Shown here in pieces: positions 17,888 to 25,737 of a stretch of DNA of 64,000 nt. The stretch is from Promethearchaeota archaeon Loki_b31. Lineage in GTDB: Archaea; Asgardarchaeota; Lokiarchaeia; Sigyniarchaeales; SOKP01. A program made the translations under genes and the position numbers. Within the stretch, counting starts at the first letter, position 1. The number at the start of each line of letters is the position of its first letter. Where the stretch lies: assembly GCA_005222975.1 (NCBI GenBank), contig NJBI01000002.1:1-64000 (forward strand). The letters run 5' to 3'. The notes below the pieces were generated by a model. The model worked only from the letters and a program-made list of their open reading frames with translations, made no database searches and had not been told where the DNA came from.

Positions 17888-19519
17888 TTATATTAATCTT
17901 GGAATTATTAAATGTTCTTCAACATCATTTCCTAAAGCTTCATATTCCTCAGCAAGATAAAAATAACCAACAAGAGCAGAAGTAAAAGCATCGAGTTCAT
18001 CGTGAGTAATTTTTTCATTTTTTGAAATAAATTTTATTCCTAAATTCTTTAATTCTATTTCTAATTCTTTTAAATCAACTTTTTTTCTTGGTATGCATAA
18101 AATATCTTGAGCGGCACCAGGATAACTTTCTATTACTTTAAAACCTTTTTCACGAAATATACGAGATAATTTAATCCCCCTTAGAGTTAATTTTTGCATG
18201 CTTTTAATGAGACTTGGATATACATTTATACCTCTACTCTTAAGAATTCTTTCACATTCGCGTGTAATTCCAAATTTTCTGCATTTACAAGAGTCATCTG
18301 CACAACATCTCCCTTTAGGTAAACCTAATGGAGAATCTATAGATATAATAGTTGGCTTTGCATTTATTGTTTTAGAAATAATATCATCATCATTTTCTAA
18401 AGGTGATAAATATGCCTCTTTATCTTTAAGAATACAAAATCCAGAACTTCTATTTTGAGAACCTGTTAGGTCTATTCCAACAGACACGCATGAATTATTA
18501 TGTTTTTTAATCTTTTTAATCATATTCTCTAAATTAATATTAACTCTTTCAATTTTCTTTGGATTTATACAAAATAAGAGTTCATTATTTAAATAAACCT
18601 CAATTATACCGTTTGGTCTATTTTGTGTAATAATTTTTGGAATAAAATGCTCTGATTTCTTTTTTAAATTCTCTTTTTCTTTTCTTATGATTTCTTTAAA
18701 ATTTTTGGTATGAGGTTGTTGAATTAATTCACCTAAATAATATGAAATTGTCTCTTTTTCATCTCTAATTAATTTAGATTGAATTTGAGATAATTTTTTT
18801 AAAAAACAAAGATCCATAATGTATTTTAAATTAATAATATCATAGATATTATATAAAACCAAGTTCTCTAAAGCTTTATTATTACCTCTTAAAAATTTAT
18901 TCCAAAAAGAGACTGCTTCTCTGCCATTTACTTCTTGTAGATTATCTGGTCTTTTAATATTTAATTTTTTTTCAATTTTTTTTAAAGGTCCTTTTAATCC
19001 TAGACTCCTTAAAAGATATCTTAAATCTATATGTAATGGAGGAAGTCTAATTTCAGGAAGCTCCTTTTTTATAAAGGGAATATCAAATAATTTACCATTA
19101 AAAGTAATAATAATTTCATAATCTTTGATATAATCAATAAATTCTTCTAAATTACTATCTTTTATAAAAATCTTAACCTCTTTTCCATTATAAGTACCAA
19201 TTACGGTGATTTTGTCATAATATAAAGATAATCCTGTCGTTTCAATATCCAAAAATATCGTCTTATCGATGAAATCTTTGTAAACTCTCCAATATTCTTT
19301 CTTTGGTAAGTATTTAACAAAATATGATATAAGATTTCCATAGAATTCTCTCTCTATTTTGTCTAAGTATTCATTAATAAGTTCTCTCTTGTTTTTACTT
19401 AATCCAAATATTTTTGATTTTCTTCTAAAGATTTCCCAGGTCAAAATGCCCATATTCCATAAATGTTCCTCTGTTTTTTCTCCAATTCCCGGAACACAAA
19501 TAAAAGTACTTTTCATCAT
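17888..19519 (-). CDS. YprB-type RNase H-like exonuclease fused to DUF429 domain
   Basis: A 543-residue two-nuclease-fold protein. A short N-terminal helix-hairpin-helix-like part (VPGIGEKTEEHLWNMGI) precedes a DEDD exonuclease: FLDIETTG (Asp91, Glu93), ITFNGKLFDIPFI, and HIDLRYLLRSLGLKGPLK, typical of YprB/RNase_H_2. From about residue 345 a DUF429 predicted RNase H-fold nuclease follows: VGIDLTGSQNRSSGF, ISIDSPLGLPKGR, VYPSLI and HDELDAFTSALVGYF. It is the first gene of the leftward set ending in purB, 22 bases ahead of the PurZ-like gene. A nucleic-acid processing role is likely; the specific substrate is unknown. Confidence 0.75.
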   Translation of the reverse strand: MMKSTFICVPGIGEKTEEHLWNMGILTWEIFRRKSKIFGLSKNKRELINEYLDKIEREFYGNLISYFVKYLPKKEYWRVYKDFIDKTIFLDIETTGLSLYYDKITVIGTYNGKEVKIFIKDSNLEEFIDYIKDYEIIITFNGKLFDIPFIKKELPEIRLPPLHIDLRYLLRSLGLKGPLKKIEKKLNIKRPDNLQEVNGREAVSFWNKFLRGNNKALENLVLYNIYDIINLKYIMDLCFLKKLSQIQSKLIRDEKETISYYLGELIQQPHTKNFKEIIRKEKENLKKKSEHFIPKIITQNRPNGIIEVYLNNELLFCINPKKIERVNINLENMIKKIKKHNNSCVSVGIDLTGSQNRSSGFCILKDKEAYLSPLENDDDIISKTINAKPTIISIDSPLGLPKGRCCADDSCKCRKFGITRECERILKSRGINVYPSLIKSMQKLTLRGIKLSRIFREKGFKVIESYPGAAQDILCIPRKKVDLKELEIELKNLGIKFISKNEKITHDELDAFTSALVGYFYLAEEYEALGNDVEEHLIIPRLI

Positions 19520-19667
19520 ATTTACTTCTGAATCACCATTTTTTATTACATTTAGTCCTATTTTTATCTTTTTATTTTGAATTGTAATTAGATTTTGTAT
19601 TAATTGATTTTTATTGAAGTATTTTAACCGAATGTATTTAAAAAAAAAGTTAAGATACTATGTTTTA

Positions 19668-19840
19668 TGTATAAAATTATATATAAAAATATTCTTATTA
19701 AGCCCTAAGTATTTTACGATTTTATTAAATATATGAATTATACATAAAATTACATATAAAACATTCCTATTAAATCCTAATATTATTTCATCAAGAAAAA
19801 TCTATAATTAATGAAATTACACATAATTTTATATATAATC
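19668..19840. repeat. A+T-rich iteron-like repeats upstream of a small basic protein gene
   Basis: The gene-free stretch 19520-19857 contains two imperfect direct copies about 72 bases apart (starting near 19668 and 19740), each with ATAAAATTAYATATAAAA, then ATTCYTATTAARYCCTAA. A third, inverted partial copy (CACATAATTTTATATATAA) lies near 19820. They sit just before the gene at 19858 and may be its operators or a plasmid/virus-style replication iteron set. Nothing else is recognisable in the stretch. Confidence 0.45.
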
Positions 19841-19857
19841 CTTTTTTTAAATTTTTT

Positions 19858-20247
19858 GTGACCGACAAAAAAGACCTATATATTATTATTGGTGGACTTG
19901 AATCACTATGCAAAAATCTAACACAACTATCACAAAATCTCATATATGAAGTAAATAATATAAAAAGCTTAATTAATTCTTCAGAAAGTAATAATTCTGG
20001 AAAGAAAATTTCTAAAATTGAATTACCAAATTATGCTCGTACTTTTTATGAAAATTATTTAGTAAAAATTTTAAATAATCATAAAGAATTAACAAAAAGA
20101 GAAATAAAAATTGAATGTGAACTCAGGGGAAAGAAACTTACTTATTCCGCAATAACTAAATATTTAACTAACCTAGTAAAATATAAATATTTAATATCAA
20201 GAAAAAATCCTAAAAAAAAAAGTGAAATGTTATATAAATTAAATTAA
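19858..20247 (+). CDS. Small basic protein with winged-helix-like C-terminus
   Basis: A 129-residue protein from a GTG start. Residues 1-45 look like an amphipathic coiled-coil helix (LESLCKNLTQLSQNLIYEVN). Residues about 60-129 resemble a winged helix: NYARTFYENYLVKIL, HKELTKREIKIECE, LTYSAITKYLTNLVKYKYL as recognition helix and a wing ending in SEMLYKLN. This would suit a transcription regulator of the island or an iteron-binding protein. Spacing to repeats immediately upstream supports that idea but does not prove it. No named family is recognised. Confidence 0.5.
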   Translation: MTDKKDLYIIIGGLESLCKNLTQLSQNLIYEVNNIKSLINSSESNNSGKKISKIELPNYARTFYENYLVKILNNHKELTKREIKIECELRGKKLTYSAITKYLTNLVKYKYLISRKNPKKKSEMLYKLN

Positions 20248-20378
20248 AAATAAAATCTTCTTTTAATATTTTAAAATCCTTTAATACCCAAAAAGATAAG
20301 AGAGAACAAGAAGTAATTGAAAAAAATAATGTAATTAAAGTTAAATGTGTTTTTATAATTGCTAACCAAATTGAAACA

Positions 20379-20858
20379 TTATACCAAAAGATTCATTGTA
20401 ACCCAAAAGAATTTATTGAACATGTCAAAGCAAATTAAAATTGCAAAATAAATTTTATTAAAGGGAAATAACACTAACTCTTTTCCTGGCTCAAAATTTT
20501 GTCTTTCATAAGAGTATAAATGGATTTTATCTTGTCTACCAATCTCTTCTCCGTCTTTATCAAAATAATAACTAGTAATTCTCGGTTTGATAGAATTTTT
20601 CCTTCTTTCCCAAATAGCTCCTGAGATTATACTTATACCGTACTCTTTTGCTAGATTTTTAATAAAGTTGTAATTATTTCCTCTTTCATTTTGTAAATTT
20701 AGTTCTTTTCCGTTTGTTAAATTTACCCACCTTTCTGGTAGGCATACGATGTCGCAGCTATCAAATTCTTTAATTAATTTTTTTAATATTTCTTCTACTT
20801 CAAAATAGCATTTATCTCTTTCTTGGAAAACTTCTGGTTGAATACACGCAATTCGCAT
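20379..20858 (-). pseudogene. Truncated nitrilase paralogue
   Basis: N-terminal 145 residues match the intact nitrilase at 9422 throughout (ACIQPEVFQERDKCYFE; LPERW; GRQDKIHLYSYE; ILICFD), keeping Glu, Lys and Cys of the triad. Homology ends abruptly after CFDM; the last ~14 residues are unrelated and the C-terminal ~110 residues needed for the alpha-beta-beta-alpha sandwich are missing. The breakpoint near 20425 is the right-hand junction of the accessory block. A HAD gene begins 3 bases upstream on the same strand. The product is unlikely to fold as an active amidase. Confidence 0.8.
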
Positions 20859-20860
20859 AG

Positions 20861-21616
20861 TTAAACTTTACCAATATAAAATCTTTTATTTATGTCAATA
20901 ATTATATCAAAGAGTTCATTCAACTTAGAGATTTCGTAATCGGGTTTATATTCTTTTGGAGTCTGTTCACCTGTTATATTAGTGTCGTATTTACCACCGC
21001 GATGTATATATACACTATGAATGTCGTTTAGTTTTGCCGGCACTATATCTTTATATATATTATCTCCAACATAAATTGTCTCGTGTCCTTTTACATTGAA
21101 TTTATTTAGGCAGTACGAGAAAAGTTTTGGGTTTGGCTTTCTAATCCCGATTTCGTCTGTTATAACGACTAAATCAATTAAATCGTCAATACCAAGCCTC
21201 AATATCTTTTCGTATTGCTTGATAGGGATCCCATCTGTTATAATTGCTGTTTTAATAGAAGTCTCTTTAAGTTTCTCTAAGCAACTTTTTACGTCGTCGT
21301 ATAACTTTATAAGCTTAATTTTTTGGGCGTGATAAGCCATTACAGCAGCGGCAATATATCTAACCTGATCGATGAATGAAATAGAAAACTTTTCAAGCTC
21401 GTTTAATCTTCTAATAAAATAATTATAATGTTTTGGAGAATTGCTTCCATATTCTTTAACGATTTCATCGATCAATATGAGGGCTTTTTGGCGATCAATT
21501 TTCAACCCGAAGTTTATCATCACGTCTATACCCTCAATTCTTGCTCGTTGAGAAAGCATCGTGGAATCAAAAAGGCAGTCATCCAAATCAAATCCTACTA
21601 GTTTTATAGGACACAT
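20861..21616 (-). CDS. HAD-superfamily phosphatase
   Basis: Haloacid-dehalogenase-fold hydrolase of 251 residues. Motif I is GFDLDDCLFDS (nucleophile and acid Asp at the N-terminus), motif II Thr in AIITDG, motif III Lys in GIRKPNPKLF and motif IV YVGDNIYKD. The alpha-helical cap lies between motifs I and II. The TDEIGIRKPNP stretch is typical of the TIGR02253-type archaeal HAD group (phosphoglycolate or sugar-phosphate phosphatases), but the substrate is not determinable. It precedes the truncated nitrilase by 3 bases and was probably co-transcribed with the original intact gene. Confidence 0.8.
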   Translation of the reverse strand: MCPIKLVGFDLDDCLFDSTMLSQRARIEGIDVMINFGLKIDRQKALILIDEIVKEYGSNSPKHYNYFIRRLNELEKFSISFIDQVRYIAAAVMAYHAQKIKLIKLYDDVKSCLEKLKETSIKTAIITDGIPIKQYEKILRLGIDDLIDLVVITDEIGIRKPNPKLFSYCLNKFNVKGHETIYVGDNIYKDIVPAKLNDIHSVYIHRGGKYDTNITGEQTPKEYKPDYEISKLNELFDIIIDINKRFYIGKV

Positions 21617-21822
21617 AATCTTTTTCGGTTTAACCTTTTAGTTTTATTTAATTGAAATATTAATACATTATATTTTACACTACAGTAATAGATGACTATG
21701 TAAGATAAATTTATTTATCCTTACGAATATATAATTTTTAATATTAATTTATTCTAGGTAATACTATAAATATATTAGCCATAAAGATATTAAAAATATA
21801 ACACTTAATGGAGTTTAATTAA

Positions 21823-22980
21823 TTGAAACCCGTCGTTGCATTATCTTATTTCCATCGAAAAATCGGTCCACTAGTTTTTTATTCCTATCCAGATAGTATA
21901 CTAGACGAGCAGCTTTCAATCAGAATCGCAAATATAATGGATCAAACAGTTAGTGAAGGGTTTTTCACACACTCGTTCGAGAAAAATAACTCAAATAATT
22001 ATTACTTCGAGATTTCTTCAGACTGGGCACGGGGCAATAGAGATATGTTAATGGTTTCGATTATCTTCGATGAACAGATTACTCCAGAAATCGAACAAAT
22101 TGTGCACAAATTATGCTTAGAATTTTCAGAAAAGCTTTTAAAAACCGAAGAAATTTTTGCAGCATTTTACATCTCCGATATAAATAACTTTGAAGAAGAA
22201 GATAAAGAGGTTATCTACAAATACAATGCGTTGGTTAAACTATGGGTCCAAGAATTATACTGGAATGTACTTGAAGATACTAGGGAAAAAAGCGAAGAAG
22301 AAAAGATTGCAACATTATTGAACAAAAAACACATGTTCCTGACACTAAAAAAGTTATCCAAAGGTCCAACTACGCTAGAAGGATTAAGAGAATGGTACAA
22401 CGAGACCTTTCCAAAATTAGATTTTAAAGAATTAATTGATACGCTTGTTAGAAAACAGTTTATTTTCATAAATCAGATTGGAATTGTAGAAAAATATGTA
22501 TTACTACTAAAAGAAGTTAACGCCGAAAGAATCCCTCCCGATAGCGTCATAGAATACATCGATGAAACTCCCGAACTAATTGAACCCGAATTAATAGAGT
22601 TATTACTTCCGAAAGTCCAAGAATATTTTAGTACTTATGAGAACAAAAGTAAGGAAGAATTAGAAGAAGATACCTTTACATTATTTCAAATTGTATCTGA
22701 CCCTAAAAAATATAATGTGCTTTCAGAATTAAGGCACGGGCTAATAGCTAGCGATAAGCTACCAAAGTTAGTCTCCAAGACGACTTTAGACCATTTAAAT
22801 ACTTCGTTAATTTTTCTAAAAAAACACGACATTATTGAAGAATTAAAGTTTAAAAACGAGAGTTATATCTTTTTAAAAGCAAATATCCAAATAACTACCG
22901 CATTCCCCGAATATTTAAGAAAATCTTTATCGAAAGAATCTAAACCCATCAAAGCTAAAACCAAAAGGGAAATAACATGA
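21823..22980 (+). CDS. Longin-like domain plus winged-helix protein
   Basis: A 385-residue protein. The N-terminal ~120 residues start VVALSYFHRKIGPLVFYSYP, alternate strands and helices, and resemble longin/Roadblock-type domains found in Asgard trafficking-related proteins. Two winged-helix segments follow, around 165-220 (MFLTLKKLSKGPTTLEGLRE) and 290-355 (KYNVLSELRHGLIASDKL). The TTG start follows GGAG. The stop overlaps the next gene by 4 bases (ATGA), so the two act together. Longin assignment is by pattern only; a signalling or transcriptional role would also fit. Confidence 0.55.
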   Translation: MKPVVALSYFHRKIGPLVFYSYPDSILDEQLSIRIANIMDQTVSEGFFTHSFEKNNSNNYYFEISSDWARGNRDMLMVSIIFDEQITPEIEQIVHKLCLEFSEKLLKTEEIFAAFYISDINNFEEEDKEVIYKYNALVKLWVQELYWNVLEDTREKSEEEKIATLLNKKHMFLTLKKLSKGPTTLEGLREWYNETFPKLDFKELIDTLVRKQFIFINQIGIVEKYVLLLKEVNAERIPPDSVIEYIDETPELIEPELIELLLPKVQEYFSTYENKSKEELEEDTFTLFQIVSDPKKYNVLSELRHGLIASDKLPKLVSKTTLDHLNTSLIFLKKHDIIEELKFKNESYIFLKANIQITTAFPEYLRKSLSKESKPIKAKTKREIT

Positions 22981-23231
22981 GTAAAGTCGACGATTCTCTC
23001 AAAGATATAAAGTATTTACTAGGGAATATGGGTATGGACATCTTTTTTGCCATCGATAATGGAGCAAAAGATTACGAGACTATAAAAATCTTCTCTGGAC
23101 TTCCAATGGCTTGCGTTAAGGGACGATTACCAGTTCTCCTCGACCTCCTACTCGTTGTAAAAAACGATGATGGCTACTTTTTAACTAATAAAGGATTAAA
23201 TTTTAAAGCTCAGATCGAAAATAACCCTTAA
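22977..23231 (+). CDS. Small winged-helix protein
   Basis: An 84-residue protein that looks like a single winged helix: DIFFAIDNGAKDYETIKIFS, a recognition-helix candidate LPMACVKGRLPVLLDLLLVV and a wing VKNDDGYFLTNKGLNFK, a common archaeal arrangement in which the final strand carries TxKG. Its ATG overlaps the preceding longin-like gene in an ATGA junction, indicating translational coupling. No catalytic motif is present. It probably binds DNA or partners the upstream protein, which also has winged helices. Confidence 0.6.
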   Translation: MSKVDDSLKDIKYLLGNMGMDIFFAIDNGAKDYETIKIFSGLPMACVKGRLPVLLDLLLVVKNDDGYFLTNKGLNFKAQIENNP

Positions 23232-23257
23232 TTAAGATTTAAATTTCAGATTGGGGC

Positions 23258-23296
23258 GACAACGTCATCGCTAGAGCTTAGCTCTTATCTATTGTC
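23258..23296. terminator. Nested hairpin between convergent genes
   Basis: Inner stem AGAGC-TTA-GCTCT (23273-23285) sits inside an outer stem GACAA (23258-23262) / TTGTC (23292-23296). The element is GC-richer than its surroundings and lies exactly between the ends of two convergent genes (23231 and 23309), so it probably terminates or insulates both transcripts. Confidence 0.55.
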
Positions 23297-23308
23297 ATAA
23301 GTTCATCA

Positions 23309-23851
23309 TTAATCTAAATTCTTACTTTTATTAAGGTCGTTATTAGTTAAATTTTTTGCTCTATGGTACTTCCTTTCAAAGTAGCCGGGCGTCTTTAAAC
23401 CACCATACTCGTTTATTAATTTCTGTAAACCCCCCTCTTCTTTTATCCGATTTTTTAAGACATTGTATTCTTGGAGGGTTAATTCTTTTCTTTCTAAAAG
23501 ATAATCTAAAATAGCAAACGCTTCCTCGTTTTCCGTACAACGCCTAATGAAATCGATTGCACCAGTATTTCGTAAGTCCTCGCAATAATCGTTAACTTGA
23601 ACCAACTGTGGTTCCTCATCGCAACGTTCAATCTCGTAATCTACTGCCTTAATCTTTAAAGATTTACTCTTTTCAGATAATTCGCGCATTAGTCTAGGAA
23701 ATTGGCGCTCTATTTTTGCTTTGTCGTACGACATTTTCAAACCGTCCTCATTAATAACATCTATATTCTTCTCTAAATCTTTAAGCTCCTTCTCATTTTC
23801 CTTTTCTTCTTTTGCATTTTCACCGTTTATGTTTTTTCCCGTTTTCTCCAT
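23309..23851 (-). CDS. DUF2095-like archaeal protein
   Basis: A 180-residue soluble protein of unknown function. The first ~40 residues are Lys/Glu-rich. The conserved core FPRLMRELSEKS through GAIDFIRRCTENEEAFAIL, DYLLERKELTLQEY and the final GGLKTPGYFERKY resembles the archaeal DUF2095 family, which ends in a similar PGYY segment. All-helical and without catalytic motifs. It is convergent with the wHTH gene and divergent from the L15e gene, so it is a monocistronic unit. The family name is from memory with moderate confidence. Confidence 0.55.
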   Translation of the reverse strand: MEKTGKNINGENAKEEKENEKELKDLEKNIDVINEDGLKMSYDKAKIERQFPRLMRELSEKSKSLKIKAVDYEIERCDEEPQLVQVNDYCEDLRNTGAIDFIRRCTENEEAFAILDYLLERKELTLQEYNVLKNRIKEEGGLQKLINEYGGLKTPGYFERKYHRAKNLTNNDLNKSKNLD

Positions 23852-24179
23852 TTGTAAATCGATTTCCTGTAGTAGTAAATTCTATGAGAGTTTGTTAATT
23901 ATAAAAATCCAATTAAAATTATAAAAATATCTGTTAACAAAAATAGGAAAAGATTAACTTATGCGCCCTTCGAAATGAAATCTATACCCGCTAAACTTAA
24001 ATTTTAGCTATTATAGAAATTATAATAAAAATATAACTAAATTTAATGACTACAGATAAAAGATGTGAATATTTTAAATATTATTGCCAATTCAAAATGC
24101 TAACAAAATAATAAAATTAATTAATTTTACATAATTTCAATATTTATTAATATTGGATTGCTATTGGAGATTGACTAAA
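23852..24179. other. Divergent promoter region upstream of L15e
   Basis: This 328-base gap separates two divergent genes. It is mostly A+T-rich with several TATA-like runs. One less A+T-rich patch, around 23963-23996 (GCGCCCTTCG to ACCCGCT), stands out and could be a small RNA or regulatory site, but no paired structure is evident. GGAGA at 24166 serves the L15e start. Confidence 0.4.
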
Positions 24180-24767
24180 TTGACTAAATCGGGATATAGT
24201 TATGTAAAAGAAACATTCGAAAAACACGAAACTGGGTATCAAACAAATCACTGGGAAAGAGGAATCAAATACAGAAAGGGAAAGTCTGTCGAACGGGTTG
24301 AGAGGCCGACTAAATTGCATAGGGCACGAACTCTTGGCTACAAAGCTAAACAAGGTTACATCGTTGTTCGAGCGAGAATTAGAAAAGGGGGAATGCACAA
24401 GGTTCGGCCGAAACGAGGTAGAAAGCCTCGCGCGATGGGTGTCTCTAAATATACTACCGGTAAAAATTTACAATGGGTCGCTGAAGAACGCGTACAACGT
24501 AAATATCCCAACATGGAAGTACTTAATAGCTATAAAGTATATGCCGATGGTCGAAGTTGGTATTACGAGGTTATACTTGTAGATCCATCGCATCCTGCAA
24601 TAAAAGCAGACCCAAAAATTAATTGGATTTGCGAAGCACCTCATAAAAGGAGAGTTTCCCGGGGTTTGACCTCTTCGGGAAAAAAAGCTCGAGGGTTACA
24701 TAAAAAAGGATGGGGCTCTGAAAAGACTCGCCCGAGCTTAGGCGCAAATAAAGGGCGTGGTAAATAA
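24180..24767 (+). CDS. rpl15e: Ribosomal protein L15e
   Basis: Large-subunit ribosomal protein L15e, 195 residues from the TTG at 24180. This start is preferred over the upstream TTG at 24153 because GGAGA lies 9 bases before it and the product then begins MTKSGYSYVKETFEK as in the family. Diagnostic stretches are RGIKYRKGKSVERVERPTK, RARTLGYKAKQGYIVVRARI and RGLTSSGKKARGLHKKGWGS. The protein is basic and lacks introns or gaps. In many archaea this gene neighbours the RNase P protein genes; here they begin 4.6 kb away with a reverse-strand cassette between. Confidence 0.95.
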   Translation: MTKSGYSYVKETFEKHETGYQTNHWERGIKYRKGKSVERVERPTKLHRARTLGYKAKQGYIVVRARIRKGGMHKVRPKRGRKPRAMGVSKYTTGKNLQWVAEERVQRKYPNMEVLNSYKVYADGRSWYYEVILVDPSHPAIKADPKINWICEAPHKRRVSRGLTSSGKKARGLHKKGWGSEKTRPSLGANKGRGK

Positions 24768-24888
24768 AAAGGTTTTTTAGGATTTAAATATTTATTTTGG
24801 GTTTTATCTAATCCAAATCCATTAATCAAAAGAAATTATTATTAGAATATTAGTAAGTTTTGATTTTGAAGTCATTTGATGTGCCAAT

Positions 24889-25689
24889 TTATAGTTTATT
24901 GATGGAGACTGTCATTCCGCCGTCTAGAATTATGTTTTGGCCAGTTATGTAGTCAGCTGTTGGAGAAGCTAAAAATAGGGCGAGATCTGCCACCCATTTG
25001 GAATCTCCAATTTTGTCTATAGGGATTTTAACTCCTCTCGTTTCTAGGAATTGTCGAATTTTTCTTGGGTCGTTATCATATATTGGGGTAAGGAACACTC
25101 CCGGCGATAAAGCATTGACAGTTATATCAACTGGGCCAAGTTCCAAAGCCCAAAGTTTTGTAAACGCAATAACTGTGGCTTTAGAAGCGCTATATATACC
25201 TAACATTGGATTTATTCCATTCGCTGTTCCAGCACAGGATGCAATATTGATGATTTTAGCCCGAATTGGTTTAAATTGCCTTTGGCTTTTCATTTTTCTA
25301 AAGAAAGTCTTAGTCACATTCCAAGTACCTTTAGCATTGATCCCCATAACTTTATCGTATGTTTCTTCTGATGCAGAGAGCGATTTATATGCACCACCAT
25401 CAATTCCAGCGTTATTAATCAATATAAATACATTATCAAACCAATCAAACACTTGTTTTTTCATTCTTTCGACGTCTTCTAACTTTGAAATATCTGCTTG
25501 AGCGAGAAGTATTTCCACATTACTATCTTTTAAAACCAAATCACGCGTTTCTTCAAGACCCTTCATAATGATGTCATTCAATACTAAGTTTGCCCCTTTA
25601 CTGGCGAAAGTTATAGCCATTTCTCTTCCAAATCCATTTCCCGCCCCAGTAATGAGAACTACTTTACCATCTAAAAATTTATTTTCCAA
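24889..25689 (-). CDS. Short-chain dehydrogenase/reductase
   Basis: Classical SDR of 266 residues. Rossmann glycine motif VLITGAGNGFG (about 10-20), NNAGIDGG in the middle strand, catalytic Ser in NIASCAG region and YSASK as the Tyr-Lys pair, then the PG segment SPGVFLTPI. LVLNDI after the second strand ends in Asp, favouring NAD(H). The C-terminus has the usual DYITGQNIILDGG motif. It follows a ThDP-enzyme gene by about 48 bases in the same direction, suggesting a shared pathway acting on a 2-hydroxy or 2-keto compound. Substrate is unknown. Confidence 0.9.
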   Translation of the reverse strand: MENKFLDGKVVLITGAGNGFGREMAITFASKGANLVLNDIIMKGLEETRDLVLKDSNVEILLAQADISKLEDVERMKKQVFDWFDNVFILINNAGIDGGAYKSLSASEETYDKVMGINAKGTWNVTKTFFRKMKSQRQFKPIRAKIINIASCAGTANGINPMLGIYSASKATVIAFTKLWALELGPVDITVNALSPGVFLTPIYDNDPRKIRQFLETRGVKIPIDKIGDSKWVADLALFLASPTADYITGQNIILDGGMTVSINKL

Positions 25690-25737
25690 AATTTATTTCA
25701 CTTCCAGTTTATAAAAAATTATAAGATAAATTAAAAA

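Larger units (their letters stand above)
10342..20438. other. Candidate genomic island bracketed by nitrilase paralogues
   Basis: About 10 kb of visibly more A+T-rich DNA lies between an intact nitrilase gene (9422-10237) and a paralogue whose 3' third is missing (20379-20858). Content is accessory: a zinc-finger repeat protein, an orphan, nucleotide-metabolism genes, a predicted nuclease and a small basic protein. No integrase, attachment repeats or capsid genes are visible, so whether it is a proviral remnant, plasmid insertion or locally assembled island is open. Edges are approximate. Confidence 0.45.

Noticed and set aside
20257-20438. Open plus-strand stretch ending in IEHVKAN after the small basic gene
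   Set aside because: It has no start and runs antisense to the end of the truncated nitrilase. It might be a remnant of an older gene at the junction, but evidence is too thin.
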